Positions 56,624-64,000 of a stretch of 64,000 nucleotides of DNA are shown here, one piece after another. Below the pieces are notes generated by a model. It did not search any database. It saw nothing but the letters and a program-made list of their open reading frames with translations, and was not told the DNA's origin. The stretch comes from Clostridiales bacterium. GTDB lineage: Bacteria > Bacillota > Clostridia > Oscillospirales > Acutalibacteraceae. The stretch spans positions 1 to 64,000 of the forward strand of contig JAHZDE010000002.1 in assembly GCA_019422525.1 (NCBI GenBank). Reading direction: 5' to 3'. The first letter of the stretch is position 1. Each line of letters opens with the position of its first letter. A program made the position numbers and the translations under genes.

Positions 56624-57982
56624 ATGAGAAGACAATGGTTTGCAGCCGGCAGCCTGATAGCCCTTTTATTGGCTTGTCTCGTCATGCTGTCCGGGTGCTC
56701 CGTAATTGGTTTGGACTCTAAAGCACTGATGAGTCCCCCCAGAGAAGACGGAGACCGTGGGTCTATTCATAGTCTGCTGATTGATACCGTTGGCGGCGAG
56801 ATTACATTCCGCTATCCCCGAAAGGGAGAGTATCGTTCTGCTATTGTGACAAAGGATTTTACTGGGGACCGGCAGGAGGATGCCATTGCCCTGTATGAAG
56901 CTTCTGATAATAGTGGGGGAACGATTATTTCCTTTATGACCAAGAAAAATGGAGAATGGACAGTGATACGCAGTTTTGCCAACACTGCCGTTCAAGTGGA
57001 CAGGATTTGCTTTGCCGATTTGGATGATGACGGGATTTTAGAAGTCGTCATTGGCTGGGGAAGTTCCACGTTAAATAGCTGTACAGCTTGCGTTTATGAT
57101 TATACTCAAGATGGTGTGATAGAGTATCCTATGGAGCAGGGATATGGGGAGATGACCGTCACCAATTTGGTGGATGAAGCACAGGATGAGTTATTTATTG
57201 TAACGCTGGCAACCGATACAACAGAAGCGGTTGCAGAGATTGTAAGAATGTCTCAAGGCAGCTTACAGATTGTTGAAGCCACTACGCTGGATTCCACGGT
57301 TGTGCAGTATGCGCAAATTTCAGCAGGCTTGATTGCACAAAATCAAAAAGGAATTTTGGTGGATGGTTTGCGGGCTGATAGTAGCATGATAACGCAAATT
57401 ATTTACTGGAATAAAAAAGAAAATAAACTGGTAGCTCCCTATTCGACTTCGACCTCTCAAAATATGAATGTTACCAGCCGAAATGCAGCGGCTGCTTACA
57501 CTTCCCGGGATATTGACGGAAACAGCATCATCGAGTTTCCAATTGTGAATCTGTTGCCTGGCAGTCAGGAGAATACCAAAGATTCGGCTGCTTATCTTAT
57601 CAACTGGAGCCAGTTTGACGTCGAGGGGCAAGTACCGGTTCGTGTCATGAGTACGGTAAACAATAGTAATGATGGATTTTGGATTTTATTTCCTGAGATC
57701 TGGAGAGACAAGGTTACCTGTAAAAGCGATGCTTCTACTCATTCAACTACATTTTATGAATGGCTGGCAGATGACGGAAAGGGCAACCCTGCTTCAGGAG
57801 CGGCTATTTTAAAAATACAGGTGTTTACGGCAGAGGATTGGGCGGTAAACAGCCAGGGATATGAACAGATTGCAGAACGGGCAGGCTTAGTCTATGCAGC
57901 CTCAATCCCAGAACCAGGACATGAGTTAGCCTTGTCAATAGAAGAAATACAGGATAGCTTCCATTTCCTGTATACCGAATAA
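56624..57982 (+). CDS. Secreted lipoprotein with FG-GAP/VCBS-like repeats
   Basis: A 452-residue lipoprotein. A signal peptide ends in MLSGC (Cys about 25). The body contains repeated Asp-rich turns resembling calcium-binding FG-GAP/VCBS blades (KDFTGDRQEDAIALYEA, FADLDDDGILEVVIGWG, SRDIDGNSIIEFPIVNL), suggesting a beta-propeller. It is 24 bp upstream of an OmpR-type regulator and its histidine kinase, so it may sense an external signal for the pair. No known substrate. Confidence 0.72.
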   Translation: MRRQWFAAGSLIALLLACLVMLSGCSVIGLDSKALMSPPREDGDRGSIHSLLIDTVGGEITFRYPRKGEYRSAIVTKDFTGDRQEDAIALYEASDNSGGTIISFMTKKNGEWTVIRSFANTAVQVDRICFADLDDDGILEVVIGWGSSTLNSCTACVYDYTQDGVIEYPMEQGYGEMTVTNLVDEAQDELFIVTLATDTTEAVAEIVRMSQGSLQIVEATTLDSTVVQYAQISAGLIAQNQKGILVDGLRADSSMITQIIYWNKKENKLVAPYSTSTSQNMNVTSRNAAAAYTSRDIDGNSIIEFPIVNLLPGSQENTKDSAAYLINWSQFDVEGQVPVRVMSTVNNSNDGFWILFPEIWRDKVTCKSDASTHSTTFYEWLADDGKGNPASGAAILKIQVFTAEDWAVNSQGYEQIAERAGLVYAASIPEPGHELALSIEEIQDSFHFLYTE

Positions 57983-58006
57983 GGGCTGTGGAAAGGATGG
58001 AGTTTC

Positions 58007-58714
58007 ATGAAAAAAATATTGGTGGCAGAGGACGAGCAGGCAATTCGTGAATTTGTGGTAATCAATTTAAAAAGGGCTGGGTATGATGCTTATGAAGCGT
58101 CTAACGGTGAAGAGGCGCTGGAAATTTATGAAAAGGAAGGCGGAGATTTTGACGTCGCCGTACTGGATATTATGATGCCCGGAAAATATGATGGGTTGGC
58201 AGTCTGCAAAACTCTGCGGCAGAAAAACGGAAATATCGGGATTATCATGTTAAGTGCCAAAACACAGGAAATTGATAAAGTTTCCGGTTTGATGATGGGC
58301 GCAGATGACTATGTTACGAAGCCGTTCAGCCCCTCAGAGTTGGTTGCGCGTGTGGATGCTATTTACCGCAGAGTGGCGCTTTCTGCTGTACGTACAGAGA
58401 ATAATTTTAAAGAGCAGCTGGTTTCCGGCGATTTTGTTCTAAATCTTAGAAACCGCTCTCTGTTAAAGAATGGAAAGCCTATTGAGTTGACCCAGGTGGA
58501 ATTTCAAATTATGGAATATTTCTTCTCGAATCCGGGACAGGCACTGGATCGTTCCGATATTCTGAAGCATGTGTGGGGCGCAAATTATGTAGGCGAAGAA
58601 AAAATAGTAGATGTGAATATCCGCCGTCTACGCATGAAGATTGAGGAAGAACCGTCCAATCCGCATTACATTGTAACGGTTTGGGGATTAGGATACCGCT
58701 GGGAACAGAAGTAA
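58007..58714 (+). CDS. OmpR/PhoB-family response regulator
   Basis: A 235-residue two-domain regulator. The receiver domain has DE (9-10), the phosphorylated Asp about 54 in AVLDIMMPG, and the Lys in YVTKPFSP. The C-terminal winged helix is of the PhoB type (LTQVEFQIMEYFFSNPGQALDRSDILKHVWG...VDVNIRRLRMKIE). It is transcribed with the kinase and lipoprotein. The target genes are unknown. Confidence 0.94.
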   Translation: MKKILVAEDEQAIREFVVINLKRAGYDAYEASNGEEALEIYEKEGGDFDVAVLDIMMPGKYDGLAVCKTLRQKNGNIGIIMLSAKTQEIDKVSGLMMGADDYVTKPFSPSELVARVDAIYRRVALSAVRTENNFKEQLVSGDFVLNLRNRSLLKNGKPIELTQVEFQIMEYFFSNPGQALDRSDILKHVWGANYVGEEKIVDVNIRRLRMKIEEEPSNPHYIVTVWGLGYRWEQK

Positions 58715-58739
58715 TTTGAAACAGAGGAGGCGTCAGAAA

Positions 58740-60161
58740 ATGGCTGTTCGGGGAATTGCCAGAAGGTGGATTATTAACAGCCTGACAGTAATTGTTCTGG
58801 TGCTGGTTACCCTGGTGGTGATTTTGTCTGTGATGATGCAGCAGTATGTTTATAATACCATTCTGTCCCAGTTAAAAGGTCGTTGTGAAGAAGCAGGAAA
58901 TGTATTTTCAGGTTACTCCCAACAAGCGACGCCGGAATTTACCATCAGTGCCAGAAATTACATAGAAAACTTTACGGCTAAAAATGAAATGGAAGCCATG
59001 GCTATTAACCTGAGTGGAAAGGTTTTCATTTCTTCCACAGGCTTCGCGCCGGATAATAATCAGCCAATGCCGGATTATCAGTATGCGATAAAAGATGAAT
59101 CCAACTTTGGCGTTTGGACAGGAAGACTCAGCAGTGGAGAAAAGGTGATGGCTGTAACCAAGGTAATCCGTAATTCGAATGGTGGCATTAGCGGAGCATT
59201 GCGGTATGTGGTTTCTATGGAAAGGGCTGACCAGCAGATTATTGTGATTGTAGGTTTATTATCGCTGGGGAGTCTGGTAATCATCGCGTTTATTGTATTT
59301 TCAAATTTGTATTTTATGAAATCTATTGTCACGCCTATCCGTCAGATTGGTGCTACTGCCAAGAGAATTGCCCAAGGTGATTTTAACGCCCGGATTCAAA
59401 AGGCCAATAACGATGAGATTGGGCAGCTGTGCGACAATATCAATGATATGGCAGTGGAGCTGGGCGCAGCAGAAAAAATGAAGAATGAGTTTATCTCGTC
59501 TGTTTCTCATGAGCTGCGTACACCGCTTACAGCTATTAAAGGTTGGGCGGAAACCCTGCAAACCGGCGGAATGGATGCGGGAACTTATGAAAAGGGAATG
59601 AATGTGATTATCCGGGAATCGGAAAGACTCTCGGGGTTAGTAGAAGAACTGCTGGATTTCTCCCGAATGCAGAACGGGCGCATGACGCTGATGATGGAAA
59701 AAATCGATTTGCTGGCAGAACTGGGAGAAGCTGTGTATATGTTTACAGACCGTGCCGCGGCAGAGCACAAATATTTGTTGTATGAAGAGCCGGCTATGCT
59801 TTCACCGGTCTTGGGTGACATCAATCGGTTGCGCCAGGTGTTTGTCAACATCATCGATAATGCTCTGAAATACACCTCCGAAGGCGGCACCATAGAAGTA
59901 ACGGTGAAAGAGCAGGCCGGTTTTATTCGAGTGGTTATCAGTGATAACGGCTGTGGAATTCCGGCGGAGCACCTTCCCAATGTGAAAAAGAAATTCTATA
60001 AAGCTAACCAAACCGTGCGCGGTTCGGGAATCGGACTGGCGCTGGCGGATGAAATTATGAAACTACATGGCGGACAACTGGATATTGAAAGCCATGAGAA
60101 TGTGGGAACAGCCGTTACGATTACGATTCCTGTTTTGAAGAAGCAGGAAACCGTCTTATAA
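58740..60161 (+). CDS. Sensor histidine kinase
   Basis: A 473-residue membrane kinase. TM1 is about 12-34, an extracytoplasmic sensor domain of about 130 residues follows, then TM2 about 170-195, HAMP (ITPIRQIGATAKRIAQGDFNARIQ), HisKA (SSVSHELRTPLTAIKGWAETL, phospho-His about 255), and HATPase_c (NIIDNALKYT, DNGCGIP, GSGIGLALADEI). The partner regulator is immediately upstream. I start at 58740 because AGAGGAGG precedes that ATG. Confidence 0.94.
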   Translation: MAVRGIARRWIINSLTVIVLVLVTLVVILSVMMQQYVYNTILSQLKGRCEEAGNVFSGYSQQATPEFTISARNYIENFTAKNEMEAMAINLSGKVFISSTGFAPDNNQPMPDYQYAIKDESNFGVWTGRLSSGEKVMAVTKVIRNSNGGISGALRYVVSMERADQQIIVIVGLLSLGSLVIIAFIVFSNLYFMKSIVTPIRQIGATAKRIAQGDFNARIQKANNDEIGQLCDNINDMAVELGAAEKMKNEFISSVSHELRTPLTAIKGWAETLQTGGMDAGTYEKGMNVIIRESERLSGLVEELLDFSRMQNGRMTLMMEKIDLLAELGEAVYMFTDRAAAEHKYLLYEEPAMLSPVLGDINRLRQVFVNIIDNALKYTSEGGTIEVTVKEQAGFIRVVISDNGCGIPAEHLPNVKKKFYKANQTVRGSGIGLALADEIMKLHGGQLDIESHENVGTAVTITIPVLKKQETVL

Positions 60162-60188
60162 TTTTGAATATAGAAAGGAATTTCAGAT

Positions 60189-61142
60189 ATGGCAGAAAAA
60201 ACGAAGATGATTACCTCTATCGGGGGGCAGGCCCTGGTAGAGGGAATTATGATGAGAGGGCCGAAAATTACGGCGGTAGGAGTTCGAAAGCCAAATGGTG
60301 AAATTGATGTAAGCGAACAGCCTACCGAGAACCTGAAGGATAAGTATCCCATTTTGGGTTGGCCGATTATTCGGGGAACTGCTGCTATGATAGATTCTCT
60401 GCGAGTGGGGTTTCGCGCCTTAAATGAATCGGCAGAAAAGTCTATGGAAGGGTTGGAAGAGGAAGAAGAGCCATCCCGTTTTGAAAAATGGCTGGATAAA
60501 GTCTTTGGCGAGAAGATTATGAATGTAATTATGGGGATCGCCATGGTATTGGGAATTGGAGTGGCTATCGTTCTATTTTTTATGCTGCCAACCTGGCTGG
60601 TTAATTTGATGAAAATGGGAACCGGTGACGGAATTGAAGTCTGGCGTTCCCTGATTGAAGGCGCCATGCGCATTGCCATTTTTATTGGATATGTTGCCTT
60701 GTGTGGGTTGCAGCCGGACTTGCGTCGGACTTTTCAATATCACGGTGCAGAACATAAAACCATTTTCTGTTACGAGAACAACGAAGAACTAACGGTGGAG
60801 AATGTTCGCCGTCATGGCCGTTTCCATCCCCGGTGCGGGACCAGTTTCATGGTGATTATGTTGGGATTGGGTATTATTGTTGGATTTTTTATTCCGTTTA
60901 CCAATCCGTTTTTGAGAACCATTGTCAAAATACTGTGTATCCCTCTGGTGATGGGACTGGGGTATGAACTGATTCGTCTATGCGGACGCACGGACAATCG
61001 CTTGACCCGTATTATCGCGGCTCCTGGGCTTTGGGTACAGCGCATTACCACCAAAGAACCCGATGACAGCATGATTGAAGTGGCGATTGCTGCCATGGAG
61101 AAGGTAATTCCCGAAAATGGAGAGGACCGAATCGTATTATGA
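60189..61142 (+). CDS. DUF1385 family membrane protein (YqhQ-like)
   Basis: A 317-residue protein. It opens ITSIGGQALVEGIMMRGP, the family signature, has two or three hydrophobic helices (about 115-135, 158-180, 220-260), and contains YHGAEHKTIFCYENNEELTVENVRRHGRFHPRCGTSF. Its function is unknown, but it is widely linked to ribosome-related gene clusters in Firmicutes, and here it overlaps prmC by four bases, so the two are coupled. Confidence 0.9.
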   Translation: MAEKTKMITSIGGQALVEGIMMRGPKITAVGVRKPNGEIDVSEQPTENLKDKYPILGWPIIRGTAAMIDSLRVGFRALNESAEKSMEGLEEEEEPSRFEKWLDKVFGEKIMNVIMGIAMVLGIGVAIVLFFMLPTWLVNLMKMGTGDGIEVWRSLIEGAMRIAIFIGYVALCGLQPDLRRTFQYHGAEHKTIFCYENNEELTVENVRRHGRFHPRCGTSFMVIMLGLGIIVGFFIPFTNPFLRTIVKILCIPLVMGLGYELIRLCGRTDNRLTRIIAAPGLWVQRITTKEPDDSMIEVAIAAMEKVIPENGEDRIVL

Positions 61143-61999
61143 CAATTATGCAGTTGTACCGGCAAGGACGAAACCGTCTGCGGGAAGCTGGTTGTGACAG
61201 TCCAGAGTTTGACGCCGGCTGTATAGCCGAAAAAGTATGGGGGATTCATCGGCAAGAGATTTTTGTTCATGGAAATCAGGAAGTGGTTCTGGAAAAACAG
61301 GAACGTTACTTACAAATGATTGAACAGCGCGCGGGACATCGCCCTTTGCAATATATCTTGGGTACATGGCCTTTTATGGATATGGAGCTGTCTGTAGGAG
61401 AAGGGGTTTTGTCTCCTCGGGAAGATACTGAAGTGGTGGTACGAGCTGCGGCCGATTTGCTAAAAAACAGACCGTCCCCTCTTTATGGAATGGATTTATG
61501 CGGCGGTACGGGAGCAGTAGCGCTGGGGCTTTGTTCCTTGGTTCCGGGATTACGTATGGACAGTGTAGAGTGGATACCGGAAGCTTTTGCTTTTTTGGAA
61601 ACTAATGCGCAGAAGTTTGGGCAAGGCAGAGTCCGATCGGTACGGGGCAATGTGTTGGACGAAAAAGCCCCCTCTTCCCTTCTCTCCGAGTCTTTGGATG
61701 TGCTGATTTCGAATCCACCTTATGTACGAGCCGGAGAAATCCCAATTTTGCAGCAAGAAGTACAGCAAGAGCCACACACCGCTTTAAATGGCGGCGGAGA
61801 CGGTCTTAACTTTTACAGGGCTATTGCCGATTTTTGGATTCCTTGGGTAAAACCCGGTGGAGTGGTTGCAGTGGAAATCGGAGAAGAACAGGCAGAAGCG
61901 GTCTGCGGGCTGTTTCAAGCAGCAGGTGTCATTGAAATTTGCGTTCACAAAGATTTTGCCGGATTGGACCGGGCAGTGACGGGGATTGTGAAGGAGTAA
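61139..61999 (+). CDS. prmC: Peptide chain release factor N5-glutamine methyltransferase
   Basis: A 286-residue SAM enzyme that methylates the Gln of the GGQ motif in RF1 and RF2. It has the HRPLQYILGTWPFMDMELSVGEGVLSPREDTE region, the SAM-binding GMDLCGGTGAVALGL, and the catalytic NPPY in LISNPPYVRAGE. It starts inside the DUF1385 stop codon. Unlike in many Clostridia, prfA does not follow. Confidence 0.95.
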   Translation: MTIMQLYRQGRNRLREAGCDSPEFDAGCIAEKVWGIHRQEIFVHGNQEVVLEKQERYLQMIEQRAGHRPLQYILGTWPFMDMELSVGEGVLSPREDTEVVVRAAADLLKNRPSPLYGMDLCGGTGAVALGLCSLVPGLRMDSVEWIPEAFAFLETNAQKFGQGRVRSVRGNVLDEKAPSSLLSESLDVLISNPPYVRAGEIPILQQEVQQEPHTALNGGGDGLNFYRAIADFWIPWVKPGGVVAVEIGEEQAEAVCGLFQAAGVIEICVHKDFAGLDRAVTGIVKE

Positions 62000-62075
62000 T
62001 ATTTCTGAGTCTTTTAAAATCCTTTATCATTTGGATATCATTTGAAAAACATCGATATTTTTGAGGAGGGATTTT

Positions 62076-62942
62076 ATGTCATATTTGGGAATGGGGATTT
62101 CCCATGGTGATGAGTATCAGGAAGTTTACGACAGATTTATGGAGTCCTATGATAGCGGAAAGGAAGTTTCCGATATTACGCAATCTATTTTACAGCAATA
62201 TCTTTCAGAATTTGACGCTCATGATGGTGTTCTGCATGATGTCTATTTTGCGCTGGCAAAATGTCAATGGATGTGTTGTGCCCTCTCTGAAGATCTGCTG
62301 AATATCGTGACAGAAATTATTACATCCGGCGCTAATCTCGAATTTCTGAGAGAGCTGGGTGCAGACGAATCCGACCTGAAAATCAGGCAGAAAAACCTCC
62401 AGCACTTTCTGACTTCTTTACAGACACCTCGAAAAAGTCCCAGAAAACGAAATCCTCCGCCAAAGCAAAAAATACTTTTGCCAGCGGAAACCGGAGATAT
62501 CTTCCGCTATCGGGATGAAAATCTGAACCGATTTTGTATTATTCTGGAAACGATACAATATCCTCAGAAACAGACTGCATCTGCGTACTTTTGCGGGATT
62601 TTTCAAAAACACTATGAAAATATCCCTTCACTTTCCCAATTGTTGGAAGAGCCCATCGGTACACTTGGATTATATACCGGCAGGGAGTTTCTTCCCAAAT
62701 CTCGAATCAAAAAATGCTTTCATACTGATATTTCTCAAAAATTGTATCATCGACTGTTTGGTAATTGTCTAGTTCTCGGCACAAAAACGGATTTCTTTAC
62801 AGTGCAGACAGACATTCCCTTTGTGTCTTTACGCTCTCTGCTGAATGCATGTGAGGATTTACCGCCTGATGATATGAATTGTTATTTACAAAAACAATTC
62901 ATAGGGAAATGGGTTGTAACAATCAAAGAAAATCAAACATAA
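62076..62942 (+). CDS. Imm26-like immunity-family protein
   Basis: A 288-residue cytosolic protein. Residues about 1-110 (MSYLGMGISHGDEYQEVYDRFMESYDSG...VYFALAKCQW) resemble the N-terminal helical domain found with Imm26. Residues about 140-230 (LPAETGDIFRYRDENLNRFCIILETI...FCGIFQKHYENI) match Imm26 folds. Imm26 members protect against polymorphic toxins or bind related effectors. No toxin is adjacent, so it could be an orphan immunity gene or a domesticated protein. ATG at 62076 follows GAGGAGGG. Assignment is by pattern only. Confidence 0.55.
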   Translation: MSYLGMGISHGDEYQEVYDRFMESYDSGKEVSDITQSILQQYLSEFDAHDGVLHDVYFALAKCQWMCCALSEDLLNIVTEIITSGANLEFLRELGADESDLKIRQKNLQHFLTSLQTPRKSPRKRNPPPKQKILLPAETGDIFRYRDENLNRFCIILETIQYPQKQTASAYFCGIFQKHYENIPSLSQLLEEPIGTLGLYTGREFLPKSRIKKCFHTDISQKLYHRLFGNCLVLGTKTDFFTVQTDIPFVSLRSLLNACEDLPPDDMNCYLQKQFIGKWVVTIKENQT

Positions 62943-62943
62943 G

Positions 62944-62995
62944 TTCGATTTTTTATCGAAAATCCATTGCTTTTCCCGGGGGTTTCCGGTATAAT
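62944..62995 (+). promoter_or_regulatory. recA promoter with upstream palindrome
   Basis: TTGCTT and TATAAT (62967-62995) are separated by 17 bp. Just upstream, TTCGAT and ATCGAA form an inverted repeat with a T5 centre (62944-62960). I do not see the usual Firmicutes LexA box (GAAC-N4-GTTC) in this region. Confidence 0.65.
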
Positions 62996-63090
62996 AGAAA
63001 CTATCTGAAGGGCGATTTTTTCTGCCTTTTCTGTTGAAATCGGGATTTTTTCTCAATCCCTCTGAAATTTATCGGGAAGGATGATGATAG

Positions 63091-64000
63091 ATGGCAATTG
63101 ATAAGGAAAAAGCATTGGAAACTGCTTTGGCACAGATTGAAAAACAGTTTGGCAAAGGTGCCGTTATGCGCTTGGGACAAAACGAAGCCATGCAGGTGGA
63201 TGTGATCCCCACCGGCTCCCTGTCGCTGGATTTGGCGTTGGGGATTGGCGGACTGCCCAGAGGCCGTGTGGTAGAGATTTATGGTCCGGAATCTTCCGGT
63301 AAAACCACTTTGGCTCTGCACTGCGTGGCCGAAGCACAGAAGATGGGCGGATATGCCGCTTTTATTGATGTAGAACATGCTTTGGACCCGGTTTATGCCG
63401 GCGCATTGGGAGTCGATGTAGATTCGCTTTTGGTTTCTCAGCCGGATACCGGTGAACAGGCCCTGGAAATCACAGAGGCTTTGGTCCGTTCCGGTGCAAT
63501 TGATATTATTGTAGTGGACTCGGTGGCTGCTTTGGTTCCCAAGGCCGAAATTGAAGGAGAAATGGGTGATTCCCATGTGGGTTTGCAGGCCAGACTCATG
63601 TCTCAGGCACTGCGGAAGCTTACAGGCGCCATTTCCAAGTCCAATTGTGTGGCTATTTTCATCAATCAGCTTCGTGAAAAGGTCGGCGTCATGTATGGAA
63701 ACCCCGAAGTGACACCCGGTGGCCGTGCTTTGAAATTCTATGCAACCGTCCGTATTGACGTTCGGAAAGGTGATGCGATTAAGGAAGGCAGCGAGCGAAT
63801 CGGTTCCCGCACAAAAGCGAAAGTAGTGAAAAATAAAATGGCTCCGCCTTTCCGGGAGGCAGAGTTTGACGTTTTATATGGCAAAGGAATTTCCCGTACC
63901 GGAGAACTGCTTGATTTGGCAGTAAAGCTGGATATTGTTCAAAAGAGCGGTGCTTGGTTCTCTTACAATGGAAACCGTCTTGGACAAGGCCGTGATAATT
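63091..64000 (+). CDS. recA: Recombinase RecA (3' part cut by window end)
   Basis: The first 303 residues of RecA, the ATP-dependent strand-exchange protein. Walker A is GPESSGKTT (about 67-75), Walker B IIVVDSVAAL, loop L1 with EGEMGDSHVGLQARLMSQALRK, and L2 with INQLREKVGVMYGNPEVTPGG. It is intact up to the window edge. The start ATG at 63091 follows GGAAGGATG. Confidence 0.98.
   Translation, partial: MAIDKEKALETALAQIEKQFGKGAVMRLGQNEAMQVDVIPTGSLSLDLALGIGGLPRGRVVEIYGPESSGKTTLALHCVAEAQKMGGYAAFIDVEHALDPVYAGALGVDVDSLLVSQPDTGEQALEITEALVRSGAIDIIVVDSVAALVPKAEIEGEMGDSHVGLQARLMSQALRKLTGAISKSNCVAIFINQLREKVGVMYGNPEVTPGGRALKFYATVRIDVRKGDAIKEGSERIGSRTKAKVVKNKMAPPFREAEFDVLYGKGISRTGELLDLAVKLDIVQKSGAWFSYNGNRLGQGRDN

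Noticed and set aside
63001..63576. A 191-codon open frame opposite recA
   Set aside because: It is antisense to recA, with no domain and no ribosome-binding site.

Overview
The window is about 64 kb of a Clostridia-type Firmicutes chromosome. It is centred on the replication origin and ends inside recA. The evidence is the order rpmH-rnpA-yidD-yidC-jag-mnmE-mnmG-rsmG-noc-soj-spo0J on one side of the origin and dnaA-dnaN-S4-recF-remB-gyrB-gyrA on the other. A SleB-type spore-cortex hydrolase, a Noc paralogue of Spo0J, rubrerythrin, a membrane pyrophosphatase and several DUF families typical of gut Oscillospirales/Lachnospirales point the same way. I would guess an anaerobic, spore-forming member of Oscillospirales, but the genus cannot be fixed from this sequence alone.

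Layout. Positions 1-6.7 kb are an accessory segment: cell-wall hydrolase, LUD protein, small membrane and lipoproteins, a MATE exporter behind a leader terminator, a SLOG protein divergent from an XRE regulator, a second XRE operon, and a PPOX-fold protein. 6.8-11.1 kb holds a Met-Glu-Val tRNA operon, guaB, an acyl-ACP thioesterase and serS. 11.1-21.3 kb is the left arm of the origin: spo0J, soj, a perfect parS, noc, rsmG, mnmG, mnmE, jag, yidC, yidD, rnpA, rpmH, all on the minus strand. The oriC candidate is split between 21.3-21.75 kb and 23.07-23.39 kb, flanking dnaA. 23.4-32.8 kb is the plus-strand replication block to gyrA, with a zinc-ribbon membrane gene before gyrB and two YcxB-like membrane genes between gyrB and gyrA. 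32.8-46.5 kb holds a secreted C39-type protease, a lipoprotein, an M14 peptidase, malic enzyme, the ion-pumping pyrophosphatase, a cation/proton antiporter behind a riboswitch-like leader, an amidohydrolase, ilvBNC and rubrerythrin. 46.5-52.2 kb is a minus-strand island: ychF, glgA with a histone-H1-like N-terminal repeat tail, a HAD phosphatase and a GDSL esterase. 52.4-64 kb returns to the plus strand: an acyltransferase-like membrane protein, DUF4279, tex, a lipoprotein plus two-component system, DUF1385-prmC, an Imm26-like protein and recA (truncated by the window end).

Genes mostly point away from the origin on both sides, as expected for leading-strand coding. Several genes have TTG or GTG starts supported only by the Shine-Dalgarno position (soj, spo0J, gyrB, malic enzyme, ilvB, M14 peptidase, the zinc-ribbon gene at 56 kb).

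No obviously new multi-gene defence or biosynthetic system is visible. The best leads are regulatory or architectural: the structured leader with terminator before the antiporter (39.6 kb), the leader terminator before MATE (4.35 kb), the 42-bp inverted repeat directly after dnaN, the degenerate DnaA-box-like repeats around dnaA, the repeat tail on GlgA, and candidate Noc-binding sites.
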